From Kitasatospora setae KM-6054 (GTDB lineage: Bacteria > Actinomycetota > Actinomycetes > Streptomycetales > Streptomycetaceae), in contig NC_016109.1 of the NCBI RefSeq assembly GCF_000269985.1, positions 930,001 through 994,000 on the forward strand: DNA of 64,000 bases. The letters run 5' to 3'. Made by a program: the position numbers and the translations under genes. Below, one piece after another: positions 35,001 through 43,130 of the stretch. The notes below the pieces were generated by a model, which searched no databases, was not told the origin of the DNA, and saw nothing but the letters and a program-made list of their open reading frames with translations. The stretch's first letter is position 1; each line of letters begins with the position of its first letter.

Positions 35001-36471
35001 GCCCGAAGGCACCGACCATGCTTCCCGGGAGGCCGCGTACCGGCTCGCCGAGCTGGCCGCTCCGGAACTCGCCAAACGCGCCGCCGAGTTGCAGGCCAAA
35101 CTGACCATCCGCCGCGAGGAGTACGAGCGCTTCCCGGTTCCCGCCGAGGCAGTCGACCTCTCCCCGTTCGAGCAACCGCGGCACATCTCCCACGGCGTTC
35201 GGCAGATCACCGAAGCGAAGTCCGCGCGCGACGCGGCCGCTCAGACCCTACGGGAGATGGAGGCCCATCGGATCCAGTTGGGGCATGCGTTGGCCGCGGC
35301 CAAGGAGTCTCATCGGTCGTTCACCGTGTTCCACGCGGAGTGGCCCGAGTTCGCTGCCGCCGAGCCTGCCGAGTTGATCGACGCGCACCCCTTCGAAGGG
35401 GAGTTGGAAGTCGCGCAGTCGCGGCACCGTACGGTCCGGGGAGTTTACGACGAGGCCAAGCGGCGGGCGGCCGTCGCACAGGAGGCCGAGCGGAAGCAGG
35501 CCGACAGCCTCGCCCGGCATGCCGGGCAGCAGCGGTTCCTCCTGCTGGGGACAGCCAGCCACCAGATCATGCTGAACACGGATCGCGGCGAACTGCCCGG
35601 TTTCGCCGCGGAGTGGGCCGCCGCCATGACCCGCCGGCTCCGATCGCTGACCGACGACCTGTCGAAGATCGACCGGCACCGCACCCAGATCGTCAACCAG
35701 TTCGCGCAGCAGGTCCGCGAAGCACTGCAGATCCTGAAGCGCGCCCAGCGGTTCTCCCGTCTGCCCAAGGGATTGGGGGACTGGTCCGGACAGCAGTTCC
35801 TGCAGATCAGGTTCAAGGAACCGAACGAAGCAGTGCTCCACGACCGCATGGGCGAGATCGTCGACGACCTCGCCCAGGAGACGGTGAAGGCCCTCGAGTC
35901 GGGCCGTGAGCTACGCCGCTCCGGCACCTCCATGATTCTCCGCGGGGTGGCGAGTGCCGCCGCTCCGGAGGGGTTCACGGTATCCATCCTCAAACCGGAC
36001 GCGGTGCTGCGGGCCGAGCGGGTTCCCGTCTCGGAGATCCGGTCGGTGTTCTCCGGCGGGCAGATCCTCACCACCGCGATCATCCTCTACTGCACCATGG
36101 CGGCGCTCCGCGCGAACGACCGTGGCCGATTGGGGAACCACCACTCCGGCACGCTCTTCCTGGACAATCCGATCGGACGGGCCTCCGCCGCCTACCTGCT
36201 ACGCCTGCAGCAGTCGATCGCGACTTCCCTCGGCGTTCAACTCGTCTACACCACCGGGATTTTCGACACCACCGTGCTGAATGCTTTTCCTCTGGTCATC
36301 AGGATGCGGAACGACGCGGACCTCCGCGCCAAACGGAAGTACCTCTCCGTGGAGGACGTCTTCGGCCGCTACCTGGACGACCAACTCATCCGATCCGACG
36401 GGCACAGCATCATCAGCGCGGCCCGGTACTTCTCCAAGGAAAAGAGCGTCGGTGATGGCGGAGCAGAGTGA
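32005..36471 (+). CDS. jetC: Wadjet system SMC-like ATPase JetC
   Basis: A 1488-residue SMC/MukB-like motor that extrudes loops of DNA in Wadjet complexes. The N-terminal head has Walker A ENGGGKSVLLKL (59-70). Long heptad-rich coiled coils run about 260-480 and 750-1200, with a hinge-like globular part near 560-740. The C-terminal head has the ABC signature FSGGQ (about 1349) and Walker B GTLFLDNPIG (about 1381-1390). In this Walker B, Asn-Pro follows the Asp where canonical SMC proteins have the catalytic Glu. The start at ATG 32005 overlaps the jetB stop by 8 bp and the end overlaps jetD by 17 bp. Confidence 0.88.
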   Translation: MYELSRVLLKSVGPAGARYQDVLLDLSGVGRPVADDQLAFFGTGTTARRPSPATVLFLENGGGKSVLLKLIFSVVLPGRRNALGSAAGGVLERFVLEGDTAHVVLEWTHVRSGRRLITGKVSEWRDLRPSSDSRNLVERWYHFRPTAALGLENLPTADDNRYLRLTSYLEALKIADSDPGMEYDQFDRHREWTDRLTDLGLDPELFRYQRSMNADEGEAAEAFSFTSSAAFVTFLLNAVLPTDPPRHLAELLDTYAGQVSQRGQLVLEREFVEGSVGILAELAQTRSDAEEARRHKRGAAREMAVLLKGLEARAAAEAETVRRLDTEIGQLVVDLAQEQREHSGLCAVTAELERLVAGLRLEEAVGDCAKAEQDAALAARTVKAWEVMPTLLDHLASAQRLKDMRAVVEAAEEAARPALIARDHAASRLAAALDTATRTLARQAETAEKSAAESIEQAGTAQESHNQAVARAARHDSAVAATEKLIREVREAIDAATASGLLPVATPVSAALEQATAAAEANAVRISVLEAEDDQLEQDHRQALLALQAGQARHAEQVRRRDNADRDFRDASARTDALRTDPAFTELLGYPADALDTAADTLITALVEAHGRAAQTIVKLQVADEQDEPRRTALETNELLPAGPDTVQARSALADEGITAWTGWQYLAAIPDVGRRRALAEKLPHLAVGVLLNDPAQLPRAQELLGASELHPIGYLPVSTTAAMAAEFSPPGGVDFVVPPHPALYDEQAADAERRRLQQQHAHRQQLLAERSTYRDSAAALLVRLREWRKTFPPGRLTELQAELDTATEQAASGELEVKTLQGTLDQIGERRTAVKAAVKPLRSAQPGLEKTAAQLAELAARETKIPAWQEVVVREKTAAEQERGIARAAEESAVRFRARAADLVRQADGHRASVSRLTEESTTLGTVAPVPADQQPTEPLEVLRSIHASAAETYLRASVGDQLLVDLRRAEQESTELESKLKRRPADVRKRAHELLASPEGTDHASREAAYRLAELAAPELAKRAAELQAKLTIRREEYERFPVPAEAVDLSPFEQPRHISHGVRQITEAKSARDAAAQTLREMEAHRIQLGHALAAAKESHRSFTVFHAEWPEFAAAEPAELIDAHPFEGELEVAQSRHRTVRGVYDEAKRRAAVAQEAERKQADSLARHAGQQRFLLLGTASHQIMLNTDRGELPGFAAEWAAAMTRRLRSLTDDLSKIDRHRTQIVNQFAQQVREALQILKRAQRFSRLPKGLGDWSGQQFLQIRFKEPNEAVLHDRMGEIVDDLAQETVKALESGRELRRSGTSMILRGVASAAAPEGFTVSILKPDAVLRAERVPVSEIRSVFSGGQILTTAIILYCTMAALRANDRGRLGNHHSGTLFLDNPIGRASAAYLLRLQQSIATSLGVQLVYTTGIFDTTVLNAFPLVIRMRNDADLRAKRKYLSVEDVFGRYLDDQLIRSDGHSIISAARYFSKEKSVGDGGAE

Positions 36472-37630
36472 CCACTCTCAGGAGGAACTGAGCAGACAAG
36501 CGGCGGAGTTGCTGGAGGCGCTGCGCACCCGGGCCGCGGAAGCCGGATGGGCCGGTACCCGGCGCACGACCCTGACGACCAACGACCTCCTCGCCGCCGC
36601 CCGGAAACTCTCCCTCCCGCCCGAGCTCCAACGCAGCTACCGCCGGGATCCCCTCATGGAGTACCTGGAAGAGCTCAAGGCCCATGAGAAGGTGGTCTAC
36701 TCCGCTTCCAGGACGGACCGGGAGAAGTCATCGCTGCCGCTCCGGACGCACCTGATGCCGTTCCGTTCCACCGTACGAATCGTTCCGCCGGAGCCGGTGT
36801 GGCACAGCTTCATGTCGTGGGCCTCCCGTTACTGGGGGATGCACTACACCACTCCTCCCATCCGTGCCGCCTATTCGGCGATGAACAGCTGGTTCCTCGG
36901 CGGGCAGAGCGGGCTCGCCCTGCCCGTCCGCGAGCGGGCGTTGAAGATCTTCGGCCGGGATCCCTTCTTCCAGCAGGCCAAGCACCCCGGGGAGAAGGTC
37001 TTCGATGATTTGAAGCCCAAGCCGATGCTGTCCGACCCGGCCGAACTGATGCCACTGATCAACGCCTTCCACGTGGACCCTCCGCTACTCACCCGCGCAT
37101 TCGACACCGTCCCTCTGGACGAGGAGAGCGGATACCACCGGACCGGACCGGGACGCGGCCTCCTGGTGATCGAGAACGCCACGACCTACTGGTCGCTCTC
37201 CCACATGCTCAAGCACATCGACCACGGCATCGGACACGTGGCCTGGGGCATCGGAAACACCTTCACCGCCTCCGTCGGCAGCATCGGCCCGCAGGACGGA
37301 ATATCCCACGTGGTGTATTTCGGCGACCTCGATGCCACCGGTCTGCGCATTCCACTGGGAGCGCTCCGACGGAGGCTTCCCTGGCTGGACTCCATCCGGC
37401 CCGCGGTCGGCCTCTACGACATGCTGCTACGCCACGGCCATCCCGGGAAAGCCATGCCCAAGGAGGCCCGGATCACTCCCGCGGAGGCCCGTCGGATCAC
37501 CGACTGGCTGGCTCCTCAGCACCGTGCGAAAGCCGAAGCCCTACTACTTCGAGGCGAGCGGCTCGCTCAGGAGTGGGTCAGCCTCGACTACCTCAGTACT
37601 GAAACGAGTTGGTACGCGGACGTGCGTTGA
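36455..37630 (+). CDS. jetD: Wadjet system Toprim nuclease JetD
   Basis: A 391-residue topoisomerase VI A/Spo11-related nuclease, the effector that cuts DNA held by JetABC. A helical/winged-helix N-terminus (1-230) leads to a Toprim domain with the metal ligands in GLLVIENATTY (Glu240) and VVYFGDLDATGLRI (Asp291, Asp293), followed by the helical tail RITPAEARRITDWL. ATG 36455 (MAEQSDHSQE) lies inside the end of jetC, and a GTG at 36452 is equivalent. The overlap and same-strand order make it the last gene of the jet operon proper. Confidence 0.86.
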   Translation: MAEQSDHSQEELSRQAAELLEALRTRAAEAGWAGTRRTTLTTNDLLAAARKLSLPPELQRSYRRDPLMEYLEELKAHEKVVYSASRTDREKSSLPLRTHLMPFRSTVRIVPPEPVWHSFMSWASRYWGMHYTTPPIRAAYSAMNSWFLGGQSGLALPVRERALKIFGRDPFFQQAKHPGEKVFDDLKPKPMLSDPAELMPLINAFHVDPPLLTRAFDTVPLDEESGYHRTGPGRGLLVIENATTYWSLSHMLKHIDHGIGHVAWGIGNTFTASVGSIGPQDGISHVVYFGDLDATGLRIPLGALRRRLPWLDSIRPAVGLYDMLLRHGHPGKAMPKEARITPAEARRITDWLAPQHRAKAEALLLRGERLAQEWVSLDYLSTETSWYADVR

Positions 37631-37724
37631 CGTAACCCCGGCCCTCCGGCCTCGTTCATCATTCATCCGGCCCTGCGGGAATCACCAGCGTGCCGACTGC
37701 CAGAGCCACGGAGGAACGCACCGC

Positions 37725-39542
37725 ATGACGCCGACCAGAGCGCATCAAGTCCGGATCCGGATCGATCGCCCGCAGCTCGTGTCCCAGGTGCTGTCCTATC
37801 TCGAACACGCATGCGTGGTGGTACTGGTCGGGGGAATCGGAGTCGGAAAGAGCTCCCTGGTCCGCCAGGAGTTGTCCGCCGCGCTCGCTGCCAGACAGCT
37901 GTGGCCTTACACCTGGGCTCCCGAGCCGGTCGGGGATCTGGCATGGCAGTTGGAAAATTTCGTGGCGACGAAGCTCCCCCGGCTGCCCCGGCCCGTCGTC
38001 CTGCTGCCCACCGTCGATCTCGGTCCCGACGATATTCCGGACATCCTGCGGGACTCCGGAGTCCAGGTCGTCGCCACCTCCCGCCACGGCACTCAGTGGG
38101 CGCTGCCGGATCTCGTCGTACCGGTCGGAGTTTTCACCCGCTCTCAGTCCGTCGAGTACCTGACACACTCCGTCAGGGGTCTGTCCGGCAGGGACGCCGG
38201 ACAGGCCGCCGAATACCTCGACGACACGCCGTTGGCACTCAGGCACGCCGTCGCGTTCCTCCGTCGCCTCCGCCGGGACCTGCCCATCGAAAGCTTCCTC
38301 CGCACCGCCAGGCAGTACCCTCACGTGGTGTTCGGCGGCGAGGGCCCGGACGATCACCCGTCATCGCTGCTGGCCGAAATCGAGAAGGACCTCGCGGCCC
38401 TGGCATCGTCCGTCAGTCCGTTGGCGCACGACCTCCTGGGAGCACTCGCCGTCCTACGTGGCGGGCCGCTGACGGTTCCGGGCACGAGCATGCAGCCGCA
38501 GCGCTCCCTGTGGCGCCCGGCGGCCCTCACGCTGCCGGCGAACCGGCAACCGCCTCCCCCTTACCAAGTACGCAAGGAGTACCGATCCCTGGGGCAGCGC
38601 GGTCTCGTCCAAGAGCGTGGCGATCGATTCGAGATGACACCGCTGAAAGGCGATCTGACGCTGTTCCTGTTCGGCCCGGGCCCCCTCCCCCGGTTTTCCG
38701 AGCTGGCCGAGTCCATGCTGTTGAACAGCCTCCCCCTCAACGAAGGTGAAGCCAGGTGGTCTGATCGAGCCTGCTGGGCGAAGTGCCTGGAGTCGCTCCT
38801 GGCGGTGGACCCGGCGAACGTGCTCTCTCTCCAGGGCCGTTACTGCCTGCTCGGGGCCGCCAGCTACTTGCTGCTCCACGGCCGCTACCAAGAGGCCCAC
38901 GAGCGGCTGTCGGCCCTCCGCGCCAGTTGGCAGCCGGGCCGGGTGAACTCACCCAGCGTGCCGCTGCAGCTTCGGCTGCGCCTGCTCGACCTCCTCTCCC
39001 AGGCCGCCCGCCGGATCGGGGACCCGCGAGCTTGGCGCTACGCCGCCACCGCCCACCGATGGCGTCGACGGCACCAGGCCGAGCACCACCGCGACGCCAT
39101 CTCCAGCGCGCTGAACATGCTTTTGGCCAGCCCTCACACCGACGACGGCCGGACCCTCCTCGCCGACCTGACCACGCTGCAGAAAAGCGCCGAGGCCGGA
39201 CAGCACGACCAGCTGGCGCTTCGGATCCGCTCCCTCAAGGCTGCGGTGCAGCTGGCCTTCCACCATCCGGTGAAACCGGTGAACGACCTGCTGCGGCTCC
39301 TCGACGCCCAGGCCGACTCTCTGGGCGCCGATCATCCCGACGCGCTCTCCACCCTGGACCGGCTTGCCTTCGCCTACGCGGAGAGCGGTCAGGACGCATT
39401 GGCGAAGCAGCATTTCGAGGCGGCCGTTGCAGGTCGGACGGCCGCGCTCGGCGTGCGGCACCCGGACACCCTGGCCAGCGCGGACGCCTTGGAGGCCCAC
39501 TTCCGGGGAGCGCCCCCACCCGCCCGCCGTCAGTTCTGGTAG
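37725..39542 (+). CDS. STAND-type P-loop NTPase with C-terminal TPR repeats, downstream of jetD
   Basis: A 605-residue protein. Walker A GGIGVGKSS (36-44), Walker B-like VVLLPTVDLG (91-100) and sensor VQVVATSRHG (113-122) form an NB-ARC/STAND ATPase, followed by a winged-helix region (REYRSLGQRGLVQERGDRFEM). The C-terminal 180 residues are TPR-like (AISSALNMLLAS, DHPDALSTLDRLAFAYAESGQDALAKQHFEAA), matching Kinesin-light-chain-type repeats. ACGGAGGAAC at 37709 supports ATG 37725. It starts 94 bp after jetD on the same strand with similar codon use, so it probably belongs to the island. Its 3' end overlaps the convergent GNAT gene by 13 bp. Confidence 0.8.
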   Translation: MTPTRAHQVRIRIDRPQLVSQVLSYLEHACVVVLVGGIGVGKSSLVRQELSAALAARQLWPYTWAPEPVGDLAWQLENFVATKLPRLPRPVVLLPTVDLGPDDIPDILRDSGVQVVATSRHGTQWALPDLVVPVGVFTRSQSVEYLTHSVRGLSGRDAGQAAEYLDDTPLALRHAVAFLRRLRRDLPIESFLRTARQYPHVVFGGEGPDDHPSSLLAEIEKDLAALASSVSPLAHDLLGALAVLRGGPLTVPGTSMQPQRSLWRPAALTLPANRQPPPPYQVRKEYRSLGQRGLVQERGDRFEMTPLKGDLTLFLFGPGPLPRFSELAESMLLNSLPLNEGEARWSDRACWAKCLESLLAVDPANVLSLQGRYCLLGAASYLLLHGRYQEAHERLSALRASWQPGRVNSPSVPLQLRLRLLDLLSQAARRIGDPRAWRYAATAHRWRRRHQAEHHRDAISSALNMLLASPHTDDGRTLLADLTTLQKSAEAGQHDQLALRIRSLKAAVQLAFHHPVKPVNDLLRLLDAQADSLGADHPDALSTLDRLAFAYAESGQDALAKQHFEAAVAGRTAALGVRHPDTLASADALEAHFRGAPPPARRQFW

Positions 39543-40152
39543 CGGGCGACGCGCTCCTGGAGGGCGGTGCTCACCTGCGGCCACTCGTCGTCGGTGATCG
39601 AGAAGATCGCCGCGTCCCGCAGGGCGCCGTCCTCGCCGGGGCCCAGGAGCGCGACCAGTTGCGCAGGACGCCCTCGAAGCGGGCGCCGACGGAGGCGATG
39701 GCGGCGCGGGAGCGCTCGTTGCGGGCGTCGGTCTTGAGGTCGACCCGGCGGACGTTCCACTGCTCGAAGGCGTGCCGGAACAGCAGCAGCTTCGACTCGG
39801 CGTTGATGCCGGTGCCCTGCGCGGAGGCCGCGAGCCAGCTGAAGCCGACCTCGACGGCGTACAGCACGTCGGTGTCGGGCAGGGTGCGCGGCTCCCAGAA
39901 CGCGGTGGCGCCGACGGCCCGGCCGGTGGCCAGCGAGATCTGCGCGTACGGGGCGAGCCGGCCGGTGGCGACGCGCCCGTGCTGGGTGGTGATGTAGTCG
40001 GCGACCTCGTCGGCGCGCGGCACCCAGGTGAACCCGTAACTGTCGCGGCTCTCCTCTGCCGCCCGCGCCAAGTCGGGCGCGTGCCGCTGCTCCAGCGGCT
40101 CCAGCCGCACCCGGGTGCCCTCCAGCACGGGGCCTTCCAGCCGGTAACCCAT
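39530..40152 (-). pseudogene. GNAT acetyltransferase with a one-base frameshift near the end
   Basis: From ATG 40152 the frame gives a RimJ/RimL-type GNAT ([77 protein letters not shown]). In this frame the end becomes Arg/Ser-rich and stops at 39571. The next frame supplies the usual ending ([20 protein letters not shown]) to 39530. Adding one C to the CCCC run at about 39639-39642 would restore W-A-P-G-E-D, so this is either a true frameshift or a sequencing error. Confidence 0.8.
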
Positions 40153-40247
40153 GTCCGCTCCGTTCGCTCCGGATCCGTCCCGGGATCCGTTCGGGATCTT
40201 CGTGGGCAGCAGCGAACCGGCCGGGCTGACGCGGCGTCAAAGCCTTT

Positions 40248-40856
40248 TCACTCCGTGGACGTCCGGGCGGGCGCCGGTCGGGTGCCGGCGCCGAGCAGGG
40301 CGCGGACGGCGGTGCGGACGCGGGTGTCGGTGGCGGCGGGGTCGGTGGGGTCGAGTTTGCCGTCGAGGTGGAGGAAGGCGAGGCCGTGGACCAGGCCCCA
40401 GACGGCGGTGGCCATCGGGTCGGGGTCGGCGCCGGGGAAGACCTCGCGGACGATCGCGCCGACGTAGTCCCACATCGCGGCGGTGGCGGCGGCGCGCTCG
40501 GGGTCGGCGGGGTCGCAGGGTTCGGCGAACATGACCCGGAACAGCGCGGGCCGGTCGACCGCGAAGCGGACGTACGCGGCGGCGACGGCGGCCAGGTCGT
40601 CGGGGTCACGGGGGGCCGGGTGGGTGGCGGCGAGTTGGGCGGCGAGGGCCCGGTAGCCCTGGGCGGCGACGGCGGAGAGCAGCGCGTCGCGGTCGGCGAA
40701 GTGGCGGTAGGGGGCGGTGGCCGAGACGCCGGCCTCGCGGGCGACGGCACGCAGCGAGAGGGAGCCGCTGCCGTCCCGTTCCAGCAGGTCGTGGGCGGCG
40801 CGCAGGCAGGCGGCGCGCAGGTCGCCGTGGTGGTAGGGGCCGGTCTGCTGTGGCAT
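40248..40856 (-). CDS. TetR family transcriptional regulator
   Basis: A 202-residue repressor. The N-terminal HTH is GSLSLRAVAREAGVSATAPYRHFADRDALL, and the C-terminal ligand domain is of WHG type (AVWGLVHGLAFLHLDGKL). ATG 40856 begins MPQQTGPYHHGDLR, normal for the group. It is divergent from the flavin oxidoreductase gene, with a large dyad in the 91-bp gap, so it likely represses that gene and itself until a ligand binds. Confidence 0.93.
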   Translation of the reverse strand: MPQQTGPYHHGDLRAACLRAAHDLLERDGSGSLSLRAVAREAGVSATAPYRHFADRDALLSAVAAQGYRALAAQLAATHPAPRDPDDLAAVAAAYVRFAVDRPALFRVMFAEPCDPADPERAAATAAMWDYVGAIVREVFPGADPDPMATAVWGLVHGLAFLHLDGKLDPTDPAATDTRVRTAVRALLGAGTRPAPARTSTE

Positions 40857-40884
40857 GCGTCACCCATCCTGATATTTGCGGTGC

Positions 40885-40915
40885 TTACATCACCCACCTA
40901 ATGTGAGTGGTGTAA
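40885..40915. promoter_or_regulatory. TetR operator-like dyad
   Basis: TTACATCACCCAC (40885-40897) and the complement of 40903-40915 agree at 11 of 13 positions around a 5-bp centre. It is the only AT-rich part of the TetR-OYE divergent gap. Confidence 0.75.
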
Positions 40916-40947
40916 ACATTCTAGTCGAGGACGAGGAACACCCTTCG

Positions 40948-42189
40948 ATGAGCGACGAACTGTTCGCCCCGCTGCGCCTGGCCTCGGGCGCGACCCTGCC
41001 GAACCGGATCGCGAAGGCCGCAATGGAGGAGAACCTGGCCGGCCCCGGGCAGCTCCCCGACCGGCGGCTGTTCGACCTCTACCGGGCCTGGTCGGCGGGC
41101 GGCAGCGGGCTGCTGATCACCGGCAACGTGATGGTGCACGCCGAGGCGCTGACCGGCCCCGGCGGCGTGGTGCTGGACGCCGCCGCGCCGCTGGAGCCGT
41201 TCGCCGCATGGGCCCGGGCCGCGAAGTCCGGCGGCAGCGCGGCCTGGATGCAGATCAACCACCCGGGCCGGCAGGTCCCGTCCGGGCTCCCGGGCGTGGT
41301 GTGGGGCCCCACCGACCGGGGCGTCGACCTCGGGCGGCACAGCGGGCGCTTCGGCCGCCCCACCGCCATGACGCCCGCGCAGATCGCCGCGACCGTCGAG
41401 CGCTTCGCCACCACCGCGCGGCGCGCCGCCGAGGCCGGGTTCGACGGGGTGGAGATCCACGCCGCGCACGGCTACCTGCTCTCGCAGTTCCTCTCCCCGC
41501 TGGTCAACACCCGCACCGACGCCTGGGGCGGCTCCCCCGCCGGGCGCGCCAGGCTGCTGCTGGACGTGGTGCGCGCCGTCCGGGACGCCGTGCCGGCCGC
41601 GTTCGCCGTCGCGGTCAAGCTCAACTCGGCGGACTTCCAGCGCGGCGGCTTCGACACCGACGACGCCCGCGAGGTGATCGCGCTGCTCGCCCCGCTCGGC
41701 GTCGACCTGGTCGAGCTCTCCGGCGGCAGCTACGAGAGCCCCGCGATGACCGGCCGCCCGGCCGACGCGCGCACCCGCTCCCGCGAGGCGTACTTCCTCG
41801 ACCTGGCCGCCGACCTGGTCCGCACCAGCCCGCTGCCGCTGATGCTCACCGGCGGCATCACCCGGCGCCCGAGCGCCGAACAGGTCCTCGCGGACGGCGT
41901 CGCCGTGGTCGGCCTGGGCACCGCGCTCGCCGTCACCCCCGACCTGCCGCACCGCTGGGGCGCCGGCGCCGAGGCGGCGGGCGCGCTGCGGCCGGTCACC
42001 TGGTCGGACAAGGCGCTGGCGTCCGCCGCGAGCATGGCCCTCGTCCGGCACCAGTTGCGCCGCCTCGCCGACGGCCGCTCCCCCGCGCCCCGCACCCGCC
42101 CGGCCGTGGCGCTGCTCGCCGAGCAGGTGCAGCAGCACAGGGCGCTGCGCCGCTACCGCGAGTGGCTCGCCGCCCGGCCCGCCGCCTGA
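40948..42189 (+). CDS. Old yellow enzyme family NADH:flavin oxidoreductase
   Basis: A 413-residue FMN enzyme reducing activated C=C bonds of enones or nitro compounds. It has LPNRIAKAAMEENLA near FMN, WMQINHPGRQVP, FDGVEIHAAHGYLLSQFLSPLVNTRTDAWGG (split: the EIHAAHGYL and NTRTDAWGG active-site segments) and LMLTGGITRRPSAEQVL for FMN phosphate. It has no C-terminal FeS/FAD extension, so it is the short single-domain type. GAGGAAC at 40932 supports ATG 40948. It is controlled by the divergent TetR gene. Confidence 0.93.
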   Translation: MSDELFAPLRLASGATLPNRIAKAAMEENLAGPGQLPDRRLFDLYRAWSAGGSGLLITGNVMVHAEALTGPGGVVLDAAAPLEPFAAWARAAKSGGSAAWMQINHPGRQVPSGLPGVVWGPTDRGVDLGRHSGRFGRPTAMTPAQIAATVERFATTARRAAEAGFDGVEIHAAHGYLLSQFLSPLVNTRTDAWGGSPAGRARLLLDVVRAVRDAVPAAFAVAVKLNSADFQRGGFDTDDAREVIALLAPLGVDLVELSGGSYESPAMTGRPADARTRSREAYFLDLAADLVRTSPLPLMLTGGITRRPSAEQVLADGVAVVGLGTALAVTPDLPHRWGAGAEAAGALRPVTWSDKALASAASMALVRHQLRRLADGRSPAPRTRPAVALLAEQVQQHRALRRYREWLAARPAA

Positions 42190-42341
42190 ACCCGCACCCG
42201 GCCCCGCCCCCGGCCCGGCGTCCCGCGACGCCCGGCGCGCCGTCGGCCGGTTCCGCTCCCGGCGGCCGTAGCTTCGGTGCCGACAGGCTCGTCGGCGCAC
42301 CCGCCACCGCACCCGCACCCGCATCCCTGGAGTCTCCGGAC

Positions 42342-43052
42342 ATGACCGCACCCGGCCGCGCCCTCTTCGTCGTCTCCGCCGCCGACCACTGGACGCTGCG
42401 CGACGGCACCCGCCACCCGTCCGGCTTCTGGGGTGAGGAACTCGCCGTTCCGCACCGGGAGTTCGCGGCGGCGGGCTGGCGGATCACACTGGCCACCCCG
42501 GGCGGGACGCCGCCCACGCTGGACCGGCTCAGCATGTCGCGCACCGCCGGACTGCCCGGCACGCTGCGCGAGGTCGCGGCCTATCTCGGTTCGATCCGGG
42601 ACGAGTTGGCCCACCCGGCCGCGCTGGACGGCATCGACCCGGACGACTTCGACACCGTCTTCTACCCCGGTGGCCACGGCCCGATGGAGGACCTCTCGCA
42701 CGACCCGGTCTCCGGCGCGCTGCTGACCCGCGCGCTGCGCTCCGGCCGTCCGCTCGGACTGCTCTGCCACGCCCCGGCGGCGCTGCTGGCGGCCCGGGAC
42801 GCGGACGGCTCCTGGCCGTTCGCCGGCTACCGGATGACCGCGCTGTCCAACACCGAGGAGAAGCTGAACAGCTTCGGTCGCAAGGCCGCCTGGCTGCTGG
42901 AGGACCGGCTGCGCGCCGAGGGCGCCCACTACGTCAAGGGCCGCCTCCCGCTGCTGCCGTTCACCACCGCCGACCGCAACCTGTACACCGGCCAGAACCC
43001 GGCCTCCTCGGGCCGGCTGGCCGCGCACCTGCTCGCCGCGCTCGGGCGATAG
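42342..43052 (+). CDS. DJ-1/PfpI family protein (glyoxalase III / deglycase-like)
   Basis: A 236-residue type 1 glutamine-amidotransferase-like protein. The nucleophile elbow GLLCHAPAALL carries Cys142 and His143, GEELAVPH supplies the acidic residue (Glu32/33) and YPGGHGPMEDLSHD is typical of Hsp31-like glyoxalases. It probably detoxifies methylglyoxal or acts as a chaperone. ATG 42342 follows CTGGAGTC. It lies 152 bp after the OYE gene on the same strand and may share its TetR control. Both would handle reactive carbonyls. Confidence 0.9.
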   Translation: MTAPGRALFVVSAADHWTLRDGTRHPSGFWGEELAVPHREFAAAGWRITLATPGGTPPTLDRLSMSRTAGLPGTLREVAAYLGSIRDELAHPAALDGIDPDDFDTVFYPGGHGPMEDLSHDPVSGALLTRALRSGRPLGLLCHAPAALLAARDADGSWPFAGYRMTALSNTEEKLNSFGRKAAWLLEDRLRAEGAHYVKGRLPLLPFTTADRNLYTGQNPASSGRLAAHLLAALGR

Positions 43053-43130
43053 GCACGACCGGGAGCGGCAGGGCCGCTCCCGTCCTGGGCGGCCCCGCCG
43101 CTCGCGGGGTATCGGGGGGCGGGTGAACGG

